Of a stretch of 45,153 nt of DNA, positions 7,657 through 15,278 are shown in pieces. The position numbers were made by a program, and so were the translations under genes. The notes under the pieces were generated by a model. It did not search any database and was not told the origin of the DNA. It saw only the letters and a program-made list of their open reading frames with translations. Origin of the DNA: Treponema sp. UBA1793 (GTDB lineage: Bacteria > Spirochaetota > Spirochaetia > Treponematales > Treponemataceae); the NCBI GenBank assembly GCA_002314445.1, contig DCFX01000089.1, positions 7,055-52,207 on the forward strand. Direction: 5' to 3'. The first letter of the stretch is position 1. The number at the start of each line of letters is the position of its first letter.

Positions 7657-7729
7657 GGCGGCATAGCTCAGTTGGTAGAGCACACGGCTCATATCCGTGG
7701 TGTCTGTGGTTCAATCCCACATGCCGCTA
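7657..7729 (+). tRNA. tRNA-Met (CAT), elongator type
   Basis: A full cloverleaf can be folded: acceptor GGCGGCA/TGCCGCT with a G-U first pair, U8, D arm GCTC/GAGC, anticodon stem CACGG/CCGTG with loop CTCATAT, and T arm TGTGG/CCACA with loop TTCAATC. CCA is not encoded. The three G-C pairs and the C1-A72 mismatch typical of initiators are absent, so this is elongator Met or, less likely, lysidine-modified Ile. Confidence 0.95.
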
Positions 7730-7730
7730 G

Positions 7731-7764
7731 AAAGACTTTCAGCTGAAGCCGAAAGTCTTTTTTT
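7731..7764 (+). terminator. Intrinsic terminator after tRNA-Met
   Basis: The ten-base arms AAAGACTTTC and GAAAGTCTTT, with a ten-base loop, run into a T tract. Confidence 0.88.
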
Positions 7765-7909
7765 ATGTCCTGACAACATTGCAGAGATTGCTGCAGGTTT
7801 GCAAGATGTATCAAATTTCTTGCTAAAAGCTTGCAGATTCTGCCAGGTTATGTTCTACGCCGGGTGCCGCATCTACTGTATATCATCATGATCCCATACA
7901 TTCCGCCGC

Positions 7910-7938
7910 TTTACAACGCATTGGAAAAGATTTAATAT
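7910..7938 (+). promoter_or_regulatory. argF promoter, probably giving a leaderless mRNA
   Basis: TTTACA and TAATAT are 17 bases apart. The -10 ends 8 bases before the argF ATG, and there is no Shine-Dalgarno sequence, so transcription should begin at or within about two bases of the start codon. The 145 bases before it, back to the tRNA terminator, hold no gene that I can recognise. Confidence 0.6.
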
Positions 7939-7946
7939 AGTTCATT

Positions 7947-8891
7947 ATGGAAAATTTTAAAGCACCTTTTAGAGGACGTTCACTTCTTAACTGGATAGAC
8001 TGGACTCCTGCAGAAATCAATACTTTCCTTGATATTGCATTCCAGGTCAAAGCAGAATCACACAGAGGTGAAATACACCAGAGATTCGTCGGTAAAACGA
8101 TTGCACTCATTTTTGAAAAACGCTCTACACGTACACGAAGTTCTTTTGAAACAGCATTCGGAGAAGAAGGCGGACATCCGGTGTTCATGTCGACTGCCGA
8201 TATCCAGCTGGGAGGAAAAGAATCTGTACAGGATACGGCACGTGTACTGGGACGCATGTTCAGTGCCATTGAATTCCGCGGCTACAAACAGGAACATGTA
8301 GAGCAGCTTGCAAAGTATTCCGGCATTCCGGTCATTAACGGACTTACAGACTCATATCATCCGACGCAGGTGCTTGCCGATATCATGACGCTGAAAGAAA
8401 ATTTTGAGACGGTAAAAGAACGGAAAATCTGCTTCTGCGGAGACGGCCGCAATAATGTTGCCCGCAGCCTCATGCTTATCTGTTCAAAGCTTGGAATTGA
8501 CTTTTCAATTTACAGCCCTAAAGAACTGTTTCCGGGAAAAGACATACAGGAAATCTGCGCACCGTTTGCAGCTGCTTCTGGTGCAAAAATTACTATAAGC
8601 GATGAGAAATCAGTTGTAAAAGGCGCGGACTGCCTGTATACTGATGTGTGGGTCTCGATGGGCGAAGAGGCTCTTAAAGAAGAAAGGACGAGGCTGCTTT
8701 CACCATTTCAGGTGAATAGGGAACTTATGAATGCGACGGGCAAAAATACGACTATCTTCCTGCACTGCCTTCCTGCTGTAAAAGGCCAGGAAGTAACAGA
8801 AGATGTAATTGAAGGTTCTGCAAGCCGCGCATGGGATGAGGCTGAAAACCGTAAGCATACAATAAAAGCTGTTATGCTCGGTATTATCTGA
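7947..8891 (+). CDS. argF: Ornithine carbamoyltransferase
   Basis: Makes citrulline from ornithine and carbamoyl phosphate. At 314 residues it is the usual length. The carbamoyl-phosphate motif STRTR is near residue 56, HPTQ near residue 139, and the ornithine-side motif HCLP in FLHCLPAVKGQE near residue 274. No arginine deiminase or carbamate kinase gene lies nearby, so a biosynthetic role is preferred over a catabolic ArcB role, but context alone cannot prove this. The gene stands alone behind its own promoter, with a -10 immediately before the start codon. Confidence 0.95.
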   Translation: MENFKAPFRGRSLLNWIDWTPAEINTFLDIAFQVKAESHRGEIHQRFVGKTIALIFEKRSTRTRSSFETAFGEEGGHPVFMSTADIQLGGKESVQDTARVLGRMFSAIEFRGYKQEHVEQLAKYSGIPVINGLTDSYHPTQVLADIMTLKENFETVKERKICFCGDGRNNVARSLMLICSKLGIDFSIYSPKELFPGKDIQEICAPFAAASGAKITISDEKSVVKGADCLYTDVWVSMGEEALKEERTRLLSPFQVNRELMNATGKNTTIFLHCLPAVKGQEVTEDVIEGSASRAWDEAENRKHTIKAVMLGII

Positions 8892-8928
8892 TAGCATAGG
8901 AATTCACGAATCATGGAGGAATGTTAAT

Positions 8929-9363
8929 ATGAAAAAAATTTTATGCGCACTTTTTACAGCTGTGCTGTTCTGTACTGTTTTAACAGCACAGGAGTCGGCA
9001 AAAAAGGAAGAGAAAGATGCAAGCAAATGGGCATCTATCTCTTATGTCAACGTTCCTATTTATAAGATCCTTGAATCACAGGATGCATATGTTATTATTT
9101 ACGGAAAGAACCGTTCCGGTTCGGGTTCCGCAGTAATTCCAAAAAAATGGGCTGTCGGTGACACCGAAAATCCCCGTAAGCTCAAATTCCGCACGGTAGA
9201 AGGAAAATTGAAGCCCTTTATGACTGTTGTAAAAAAGGACAATACATTTATCCGTGTAATCCTCAGCGTTCCGACGTCAAAATCTGGCAATATATGGGGA
9301 ATTGCAAATGCTTCAAAGGTGACAAATACCGATAAGGACACGCTTGAAGATCTCGCACTGTAG
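8929..9363 (+). CDS. Secreted hypothetical protein, treponeme type
   Basis: I do not recognise a named family. The 144-residue product starts with a clear signal peptide (MKKILCALFTAVLFCTVLTAQES) with likely cleavage after TAQ or nearby, so it should be periplasmic or exported. The mature part is about 120 residues, Lys-rich, with alternating hydrophobic stretches (YVNVPIYKILESQDAYVIIY, FIRVILSVP) suggesting a small beta-rich domain. A strong TGGAGGAATG site precedes the ATG, and an intrinsic terminator follows, so it is a single-gene unit or the tail of an argF transcript (37-base gap). Confidence 0.75.
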   Translation: MKKILCALFTAVLFCTVLTAQESAKKEEKDASKWASISYVNVPIYKILESQDAYVIIYGKNRSGSGSAVIPKKWAVGDTENPRKLKFRTVEGKLKPFMTVVKKDNTFIRVILSVPTSKSGNIWGIANASKVTNTDKDTLEDLAL

Positions 9364-9383
9364 CACATAAAGTGAATTATATG

Positions 9384-9416
9384 AGCTGCCGCATTTTGCA
9401 ACGGCAGCTTTTTTTG
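9384..9416 (+). terminator. Intrinsic terminator after the secreted hypothetical gene
   Basis: AGCTGCCG and CGGCAGCT arms with a ten-base loop, followed by seven T. Confidence 0.9.
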
Positions 9417-9444
9417 TTATATTTTTAAATGAGGTAAGATACAA

Positions 9445-10431
9445 ATGAAACTTCTCAGTGGAGAACAGATTGAACAATTCAAAACATTCATAGACAGTCA
9501 CGACTTCTTCTACATTGCCGGACATAAGGAGCCTGACGGGGATTGCATAAGTTCATGTATCGCACTCGGCATGCTTGTAAAATCAGCCGGCAAGCCGTAT
9601 CAGCTTCTTTCTGCAGGGCCCTTCAAACGGAACGAGATCAGCAAGTATGAAAAGCTGTTCTCTTCAACGATGCAGTTCCTCAGCGAAGAAGAGAGGAATC
9701 ATACCGGGCTCATCATTTCCGACTGTTCGGAATATGCGCGGCTCGGAGATATTGACGGCGACGTAAAAAATCTTGATACGCTCATAATAGACCACCATAA
9801 AACAGCATCGTGTCCCGCGGGAGCACTTTGCATTACCGATTCCTCAGCTCCGGCTGCATGCAGCCTTGTACAGATGCTTTATGAAGGAGTTGCAGGAAAA
9901 CTGCCTAAAGAAGCCGCTGATATTCTTTTCTTCGGATTAAGCACGGATACTGGTTTTTTCCGTTTTCTTACAACAGATTCTGCAGAAGTATTCCGGGCTG
10001 CAGCACGACTCGTTGAATCAGGTGCAAACCCACGCCTTACATATGATCTTGTCACAAGCGGTAAACCGTATACCTCCAGAAAACTGCTCGGCGTTATGCT
10101 TGACCATGCAGAACGGTATCTCGACGGCAAACTGATTGTCACTTACGAAAAAATGGAAGATACGCAGAAATGGGGACAGGAAGGACGCGACTCCGATTCT
10201 TTGTACCAGATTCTTCTTTCCGTAAAAGATGCAGAAGCTGTCGTATTCCTGCGACAGGAAACAGAAAATTCCTGTACCGGCGGTTTCCGTTCAAAAGACG
10301 ATGTTGACGTGAGTGCAATTGCTGCAAAGTTTGGCGGCGGCGGTCATAAAAACGCTGCAGGAATGAGTGTAGAAGGAAAGCTGAGTACGCTTATTCCTGC
10401 AATTGTGAAGGAATTCGCCCGCATTTTGTAA
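9445..10431 (+). CDS. nrnA: DHH/DHHA1 phosphoesterase, NrnA-like
   Basis: Predicted cytoplasmic oligonucleotide phosphoesterase: members degrade nanoRNA, and some act on pAp or pGpG. In the 328-residue sequence the DHH domain shows HKEPDGDCISS (residues 27-37), DCSEYAR and the DHH signature in IIDHHKTA near residue 115. The DHHA1 domain ends with GGGGHKNAAGM, which contacts substrate. GAGGT upstream sets the ATG. The family call is firm; whether the substrate is nanoRNA, pAp or a cyclic-dinucleotide product cannot be told here. pGpG turnover would fit the nearby PilZ gene but is only inference. Confidence 0.88.
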   Translation: MKLLSGEQIEQFKTFIDSHDFFYIAGHKEPDGDCISSCIALGMLVKSAGKPYQLLSAGPFKRNEISKYEKLFSSTMQFLSEEERNHTGLIISDCSEYARLGDIDGDVKNLDTLIIDHHKTASCPAGALCITDSSAPAACSLVQMLYEGVAGKLPKEAADILFFGLSTDTGFFRFLTTDSAEVFRAAARLVESGANPRLTYDLVTSGKPYTSRKLLGVMLDHAERYLDGKLIVTYEKMEDTQKWGQEGRDSDSLYQILLSVKDAEAVVFLRQETENSCTGGFRSKDDVDVSAIAAKFGGGGHKNAAGMSVEGKLSTLIPAIVKEFARIL

Positions 10432-10488
10432 CAGTCTTGGCACATATTCTGCTCAGAAAAAAATACCTTGTCTGAACAGGATGTGTGT

Positions 10489-11403
10489 ATGAATACAAAA
10501 AAAGTTGAGGAAATTCCTGCGCTTGTTGCTGCGGGAGAAATTACAAAAACAGAAGCGGTGAATCTGATCGCGCAGGAAATATACTGCTGCCCTTTCCGCT
10601 TCGGTATGGCTGCATATGATGAAGATTTCCGCAGCGACGTTCTGCTTACCTTTCTTATGAAAGGAAGTCTTGTCATTGAACGGTATATACCTAGTTACGG
10701 CAGTTTCCGTTCGTATCTGTTTGCGTTTGTACAGGGACTTGTCCTTACGCAGAAACGGAACCAGATACGAAAAATGATTTCAGAAAACAGCGTAAAACAA
10801 TGTATGAGCAGCGAAGCGCTTGAATTTCAGGAGGAAGAAACAAGTCCCTCTGTTGAAAAATTATCGGCATCGGAGAAGCCTGTTAAATACTCCATCTGCA
10901 GCAATGAATCTGTCTGGAAGGAGCTTTCCAAAAAATGCCGGACCGCCGGTATATCGAACGCAAAAACTGCACTTATTCTTGCATTGAAATCAAGTTATTA
11001 CATTCCGGTCGATTACGTCGATGAAGTAAGTTCTTACTGCAGGCTTGAAAGCGCAGAAATTCACCGTATTATTGCTGAATTGAACTCGCTGCTGTATGCG
11101 AAAATAAAACGGAGGAATATTGTTTCGGACAGAAGGGACAATGCCTATTACTTTCACCGGAAATATTACATGCAGATGAAGTACTGCAACAGGGATAAGA
11201 CTGATATGGTTGCTTTAAGCGAAAAATACGTAAAACAGACAAAAAACTGGAAAAACAAAAACGACCAGCTCCAGAAAAGCAGGTACCGGGTCTGCCCCAC
11301 AAACAAGATGATAGCTAAAATGCTGGGTATCTGCGAACGACAGGTAAGTTACTATATCAACCGGGGAAAAAAGCTGTATGAAGAAAATAAAATAATTGTC
11401 TAA
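10489..11403 (+). CDS. Divergent sigma-factor-like DNA-binding protein
   Basis: No named family is certain. The ATG is chosen over an upstream in-frame TTG because AGGA lies 7 bases before it; the product is 304 residues. Residues about 35-90 resemble sigma-70 region 2: DEDFRSDVLLTFLMKG, then YIPSYGSFRSYLFAFVQG and a basic end QKRNQIRK. The C-terminus holds a helix-turn-helix, PTNKMIAKMLGICERQVSYY, followed by a basic tail. The middle is acidic and probably a linker. This layout (region-2-like helix pair plus C-terminal HTH) suggests an alternative sigma factor or a relative that has become a regulator. It sits between nrnA and rdgB. Confidence 0.6.
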   Translation: MNTKKVEEIPALVAAGEITKTEAVNLIAQEIYCCPFRFGMAAYDEDFRSDVLLTFLMKGSLVIERYIPSYGSFRSYLFAFVQGLVLTQKRNQIRKMISENSVKQCMSSEALEFQEEETSPSVEKLSASEKPVKYSICSNESVWKELSKKCRTAGISNAKTALILALKSSYYIPVDYVDEVSSYCRLESAEIHRIIAELNSLLYAKIKRRNIVSDRRDNAYYFHRKYYMQMKYCNRDKTDMVALSEKYVKQTKNWKNKNDQLQKSRYRVCPTNKMIAKMLGICERQVSYYINRGKKLYEENKIIV

Positions 11404-11424
11404 ATCAGCTTATACAGATATTAT
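11396..11424 (+). promoter_or_regulatory. rdgB promoter, probably leaderless
   Basis: TTGTCT and TATTAT are 17 bases apart. The -10 ends 6 bases before the rdgB ATG, and no ribosome binding site is present. The -35 overlaps the end of the upstream gene. Confidence 0.55.
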
Positions 11425-11430
11425 AGTGGT

Positions 11431-12084
11431 ATGAAAATTTATCTTGCCACTGGAAATAAAAACAAAAAGCGTGAAATGGCGCAGATATTGAGCGGCCACA
11501 CTGTCGTCATTCCTTCCGATGAAGGTATCGACTTTAATCCTGTCGAAGACGGTGTGAGCTTCTATGAGAACAGCCTCATAAAAGCCCGTCTGTTGTACAA
11601 ACTTGTACACGCCCCTGTTATTGCCGATGATTCCGGTATCTGCGTTGCCGCACTTGGGGGGGCCCCGGGCATTTACTCGGCCCGTTATGCAGGCCCGCCG
11701 TTCCCTCACGGAAAACCGGACGGCAGTAAAATTCCGCAGAATGAACAGAACAGACTCCTTGTTGCGCAGCTCGACGAAGCACTTGCAAAAGGTGCCGGCA
11801 CAGCTTCTTTCCCCAACGGCCCCCGTTCCGCCCACTACACCTGTGCAATGGTGCTGTATCTCGGAGAAGACAGACTGTATGTAGCTGAAGAAACAATGGA
11901 AGGTTCCATTGTACCGACTCTTGCAGATGCTGCCGGAACGGGCGGATTCGGCTACGACCCGCTGTTTTTCCTGCCTCAATACGGAAAAACAGCGGCACAG
12001 CTTACAGCCGACGAAAAAAATGCCATTTCACACCGAGGAAAGGCTGCCCGCGTTATTCAGCAGATAATCGGGGGGCTTCTGTAA
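11431..12084 (+). CDS. rdgB: Non-canonical purine NTP pyrophosphatase (RdgB/HAM1)
   Basis: Hydrolyses dITP, XTP and related deaminated nucleotides to monophosphates, keeping them out of DNA and RNA. The 217-residue sequence has the family start (IYLATGNKNKKREM), ADDSGICVAALGGAPGIYSARYAG near residue 65, GGFGYDPLFF and the C-terminal SHRGKA motif. The insertion around PPFPHGKPDGSK is somewhat longer than in E. coli RdgB. It appears to be expressed from its own leaderless-type promoter. Confidence 0.95.
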   Translation: MKIYLATGNKNKKREMAQILSGHTVVIPSDEGIDFNPVEDGVSFYENSLIKARLLYKLVHAPVIADDSGICVAALGGAPGIYSARYAGPPFPHGKPDGSKIPQNEQNRLLVAQLDEALAKGAGTASFPNGPRSAHYTCAMVLYLGEDRLYVAEETMEGSIVPTLADAAGTGGFGYDPLFFLPQYGKTAAQLTADEKNAISHRGKAARVIQQIIGGLL

Positions 12085-12109
12085 AGAGCGCTTCCCTGCC
12101 AGCAGAAAG

Positions 12110-12138
12110 CATGTGCAAAAACGGTGTTTTTGCACATG
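12110..12138. repeat. Inverted repeat downstream of rdgB
   Basis: CATGTGCAAAAA and TTTTTGCACATG form a perfect 12-bp stem with a five-base loop between rdgB and the decayed methyltransferase. It may terminate both convergent transcripts, but no T tract follows on either side. Confidence 0.5.
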
Positions 12139-12198
12139 TACGTCAAAATTCCCGCTTGCTGAAAGGATTACGTACGGAAAACATTTTGAACCTGTTAT

Positions 12199-12339
12199 CT
12201 ATTTTCTGCCTTTTATACATAAACCGGAAAACGTACTGCTGACGGAAAAATCGGTAAAAGAGCTTTTTCCCGCAATTGCTTCAAGTTCCTGCACTGTATA
12301 CGATGCGTTCAACGACGAAAGAAAGCCGGGATTTTCTCC
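12199..12339 (-). pseudogene. C-terminal remnant of a SAM-dependent methyltransferase
   Basis: After the padR-relic stop, the same minus-strand frame stays open for 46 codons without a start codon. It reads LNASYTVQELEAIAGKSSF and ends SGLCIKGRK, which resembles the last 40-odd residues of class I methyltransferases of the UbiE-like type. The N-terminal SAM-binding part is missing, so this is a relic joined to padR by deletion. The resemblance is from pattern memory and should be searched. The plus-strand frame across the same bases has no recognisable product. Confidence 0.45.
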
Positions 12340-12868
12340 TCATATAATTGATATCGTTTTCTCCACCCATGACTGTTCAGCTCTATAATGGGATAAATGA
12401 TGATCAAAAATTATTTCAGCAGAGCTCCTATACTCCTCAGGTATAAACGCAAGGGATTCATCCCGGTGCTTTTCTATAGCCCGGATACTCGCTGCAAGTT
12501 TTTCTTCATATGCATGCAGTTTCTGCGTTATCTGCTCTGCATCAAGATATTCAGAAGAATAGAACACACCGTCCGCCTGGAACACAGGGTAAAACTAAAT
12601 TCCTGCAGCTCTCCGAGCATCTGCAGGAATTTAGTTTTACCCTTTTCTGTTACGGAATAGACGGTTTTTTCAGGTCTTTTCCCGTTTTTCTCGCAGTCAG
12701 GTAAAAGCAATCCTTCTTCAGTCATTTTTTCAAGATGATAGTAAATCACCGGCAGTTTTATCTGAGTAAAGTCAGACAGTTGTTCCGAAATATTTTTTTA
12801 ATCTGATATCCGTGCTGTGAGCCAAAACGCTGCAGCAGTCCCAGAATGTAGAACGGAATAAGCAACAT
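12340..12868 (-). pseudogene. Frameshifted PadR-family transcriptional regulator
   Basis: Read from an ATG preceded by AAAGGAGG, the protein begins MLLIPFYILGLLQRFGSQHGYQIKKI, the winged-helix start of PadR regulators. It then goes out of frame at a run of seven A (minus strand; 12793-12799). One more A restores SEQLSDFTQIKLPVIYYHL and the wing TVYSVTEKGKTKFLQ. A second single-base shift near 12584-12590 moves to the frame reading PVFQADGVFYSSEYLDAEQI, through the C-terminal coiled coil KLAASIRAIEKHRDESLAF to a stop. Two shifts in short homopolymers fit gene decay, or two sequence errors. A perfect 22-bp palindrome lies just upstream, where an autoregulatory operator would be. Confidence 0.75.
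12586..12643. repeat. Perfect 23-bp inverted repeat inside the padR relic
   Basis: Arms 12586-12608 and 12621-12643 are exactly complementary (outer end AGGGTAAAACTAAATTCC...), with a 12-base spacer. Both arms lie in padR coding sequence, on either side of MLGE. The distal arm ends at the C run where the second frameshift occurs. It has no T tract and is not a convincing terminator. Confidence 0.9.
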
Positions 12869-12883
12869 AAACCTCCTTTATGT

Positions 12884-12905
12884 AAATAGTCAGTACTGAC
12901 TATTT
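12884..12905. promoter_or_regulatory. 22-bp palindrome, probable padR operator
   Basis: AAATAGTCAGT followed directly by ACTGACTATTT is a perfect palindrome 16 bases upstream of the padR ATG and about 40 bases upstream of the flagellin promoter on the other strand. Position and symmetry suggest an autoregulatory operator left behind by the broken regulator. Confidence 0.6.
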
Positions 12906-12943
12906 GCCAAGCACTATTTTCTTTCAAAAAAAACCGAAAAGAC

Positions 12944-12971
12944 TAAAGTTTTGAGTACTATCTGCCGAAGT
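12944..12971 (+). promoter_or_regulatory. Sigma-28 (FliA)-type flagellin promoter
   Basis: TAAA, then 16 bases, then GCCGAAGT, close to the FliA consensus TAAA-N15-GCCGATAA. It would give a flagellin leader of roughly 150 bases, long enough for post-transcriptional control by CsrA; the leader ends with CACGGAGGA at the ribosome binding site. Confidence 0.6.
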
Positions 12972-13129
12972 TATAGATGAGTTATCATGGGTGGTGCGAC
13001 TTCGTTGAAGCAGCCTTCCGGATAATTCAATTGCAGAAAAGTGTAGATGTGGCCTTGTAAGCAGATGCACTTTTTTGCAAACCGGCAGAAAGGATTCTGT
13101 CGTATATCTATTCCACGGAGGAATAAACT

Positions 13130-13990
13130 ATGGTTATCAACCACAACATGTCGGCAATGTATGCCAACCGCCAGCTGGGAGTTACAGGTCTTTCTATCAA
13201 CAAAGACATGGAAAAACTTTCATCAGGCGAGAAGATTAATCGCGCAGGCGATGATGCATCAGGTCTTGCAGTATCTGAAAAGATGCGCGCACAGATCCGC
13301 GGATTGAACCAGGCTTCACAGAATGCACAGAACGGTATCAGCTTCATACAGACAACTGAAGGTTATCTGCAGGAAACAACTGATATCATGCAGCGCATCC
13401 GTGAACTTGCGGTTCAGTCTTCAAACGGAATCTACAGCGCAGAAGACCGCATGCAGATTCAGGTCGAAGTATCTTCCCTCGTTTCCGAGGTTGACCGCAT
13501 TGCAAGTTCCGCTCAATTCAACGGAATGAATATGTTGACCGGACGTTTTGCCCGGCCGACTGGTGAAAATTCTGTCACAGGATCTATGTGGTTCCACATT
13601 GGTGCAAACATGGATCAGCGTATGCAGTTGTACATTGGAACAATGTCAGCAGCTGCACTCGGTGTACGTACAATCGGCACTGATGAGAAGATTTCACTTT
13701 CGACACCGGAAGATGCCAACCGCGCTATCGGTACCATCGATGAGTCTCTGAAGAAGATCAACAAACAGCGTGCAGATCTTGGTGCATACCAGAATCGTAT
13801 GGAATATGCAGTTAAGGGATTGAACATCTCTTCTGAAAATCTGCAGGCTTCTGAATCACGTATCCGCGATACAGATATGGCTTCCCAGATGGTACAGTTC
13901 ACAAAGAACTCTGTTCTGCAGCAGGCTGGTACTGCAATGCTGGCTCAGGCCAACACGCAGTCACAGAATGTCTTGTCATTACTGAGATAG
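13130..13990 (+). CDS. flaB: Periplasmic flagellar filament core protein FlaB (first copy)
   Basis: Flagellin forming the core of the spirochaete endoflagellum. The 286 residues start MVINHNMSAMYANRQLG and end in QANTQSQNVLSLLR, the treponeme FlaB hallmarks. Conserved D0/D1 helices (IEKLSSGEKINRAGDDASGL-type segment, then ESRIRDTDMASQMV) flank a very short central part, as expected for a filament without an exposed D2/D3 domain. GGAGGAATAAACT precedes the ATG. It has its own FliA-type promoter, and a stem-loop follows the stop. It differs clearly from the second copy around residues 140-165 (RFARPTGENSVTGSMWFH). Confidence 0.96.
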   Translation: MVINHNMSAMYANRQLGVTGLSINKDMEKLSSGEKINRAGDDASGLAVSEKMRAQIRGLNQASQNAQNGISFIQTTEGYLQETTDIMQRIRELAVQSSNGIYSAEDRMQIQVEVSSLVSEVDRIASSAQFNGMNMLTGRFARPTGENSVTGSMWFHIGANMDQRMQLYIGTMSAAALGVRTIGTDEKISLSTPEDANRAIGTIDESLKKINKQRADLGAYQNRMEYAVKGLNISSENLQASESRIRDTDMASQMVQFTKNSVLQQAGTAMLAQANTQSQNVLSLLR

Positions 13991-14003
13991 TGTATTATAC
14001 TTT

Positions 14004-14047
14004 GTAACAGGGAAAGCCGGGTTAAAAGCCCTCTTCTTCCCTGTTAC
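14004..14047 (+). terminator. Stem-loop after the first flaB
   Basis: GTAACAGGGAA and TTCCCTGTTAC form an 11-bp stem shortly after the stop codon. There is no T tract, so it may protect the flaB message from 3' decay rather than terminate it. Confidence 0.5.
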
Positions 14048-14171
14048 ATTGCGCGGTGTCTTCAGCTTTACATTCTCCTTTTCATCACACCCACAAAACA
14101 AACTGAATTATTGAGCATGTTTTCAGACATGCCGCGTTCTTTGAAAATGTGTCTTTCATTAGTTTATGGCG

Positions 14172-14211
14172 GCAGGAAAAATCGGCTTTTTGTAAGGTTG
14201 ATTTTTCCTGC
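14172..14211 (+). repeat. Inverted repeat in the leader of the second flaB
   Basis: GCAGGAAAAATC and GATTTTTCCTGC form a 12-bp stem with a 16-base loop. The 330-base gap between the two flagellin genes otherwise holds no gene and no clear FliA promoter. The structure could terminate read-through or act in leader control. Confidence 0.5.
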
Positions 14212-14320
14212 TGTAAGGGTCTGAAACTGATAACCGGGGGCGCAATAACCGGATATCGGCCCGCATAGACAGGACGCAGAACATGAAGTTCTGCGGTATG
14301 TAAACATGGAGGGCACAACT

Positions 14321-15172
14321 ATGGTTATTAATCACAATATGAGCTCGCTCTATGCTGACCGCGTTCTCGGCATTTCAAATGCCAACATACAGGGCAACAT
14401 TGAGAAACTCTCATCTGGTGAACGGATTAACAAAGCCGGCGACGATGCATCAGGACTTGCAGTATCTGAAAAGATGCGCGCACAGATCCGCGGTCTGAAT
14501 CAGGCCAGCCGCAACGTTGAAAACGGCGTTTCGTTTCTTCAGACAACAGAAGGTTATCTGACAGAAACAACCGATATTCTTCAGCGTGTTCGCGAACTTG
14601 CTGTTCAGTCGTCAAACGGAATTTACAGCGATGAAGACCGCATGCAGATTCAGGTTGAAGTATCTCAGCTTGTTTCTGAAGTGGACCGCATCGCAAGTCA
14701 GGCACAATTCAACGGCATGAATCTTCTTACGGGAAGTTTCGGCCGCGGAGACAGCGCACGCGCAATGCAGTTCCAGGTCGGTGCAAACGTTGACCAGAAT
14801 GTCCGTGTATATATCGGCACTATGACTGCACAGGCTCTCGGGCTTAAGGGCGCTCAGGGTGCTGATCAACAGATTTCCATTTCATCACCGGAAACAGCGA
14901 ATGCTGCACTGGCGACTATAGATAACGCCCTGCAGTCGGTAACGAAACAGCGCGCGAATCTAGGTGCTTACCAGAACCGTTTTGAAATGGCTGCAAAAGG
15001 TATCAACATTGCTGCTGAAAACACTCAGGCAGCTGAATCACGTATCCGTGATACTGATATGGCTTCTGAGATGGTTAACTACACAAAGAACTCGATTCTC
15101 ACACAAGCGGGTACTGCAATGCTGGCACAGGCAAACAACCAGTCACAGAATGTTCTGTCGTTGCTGAGATAA
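14321..15172 (+). CDS. flaB: Periplasmic flagellar filament core protein FlaB (second copy)
   Basis: Second core flagellin of the endoflagellum, 283 residues. The ATG of MVINHNMSSLYADRVLG is used, because GGAGGG lies just before it and inside the five-codon extension of an upstream in-frame ATG. D0/D1 regions are highly similar to the first copy, including SGLAVSEKMRAQIRGLNQAS and the shared C-terminus QSQNVLSLLR. The short middle differs (SFGRGDSARAMQFQVGANVD). Multiple FlaB proteins in one filament are normal in treponemes. The ATGGAGG ribosome binding site contains the GGA core favoured by CsrA. Confidence 0.96.
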   Translation: MVINHNMSSLYADRVLGISNANIQGNIEKLSSGERINKAGDDASGLAVSEKMRAQIRGLNQASRNVENGVSFLQTTEGYLTETTDILQRVRELAVQSSNGIYSDEDRMQIQVEVSQLVSEVDRIASQAQFNGMNLLTGSFGRGDSARAMQFQVGANVDQNVRVYIGTMTAQALGLKGAQGADQQISISSPETANAALATIDNALQSVTKQRANLGAYQNRFEMAAKGINIAAENTQAAESRIRDTDMASEMVNYTKNSILTQAGTAMLAQANNQSQNVLSLLR

Positions 15173-15230
15173 AATCGGACCGTTATTAAAGAGATAGCTG
15201 GATGTCATCTTTTTAGTGACAGACGTGGAC

Positions 15231-15262
15231 GGAAGGGGTGCGCCCCCCTTCCCGTTCTTTTT
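15231..15262 (+). terminator. Intrinsic terminator between flaB and flaG
   Basis: GGAAGGGG and CCCCTTCC with a six-base loop, then CGTTCTTTTT. It lies directly before the flaG ribosome binding site, so read-through is needed for flaG unless there is a separate promoter. Confidence 0.65.
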
Positions 15263-15278
15263 CAGGAGGAGAATGCCC

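Noticed and set aside
12113..12388. A 91-codon plus-strand reading frame
   Set aside because: It is antisense to the padR and methyltransferase relics, has no ribosome binding site and no family look.
12586..12643. Intrinsic terminator
   Set aside because: No T tract follows on either strand, and both arms are coding sequence of the padR relic.
14226..14233. FliA-type promoter for the second flaB (ACTGATAA)
   Set aside because: No TAAA-like -35 lies at an acceptable distance.
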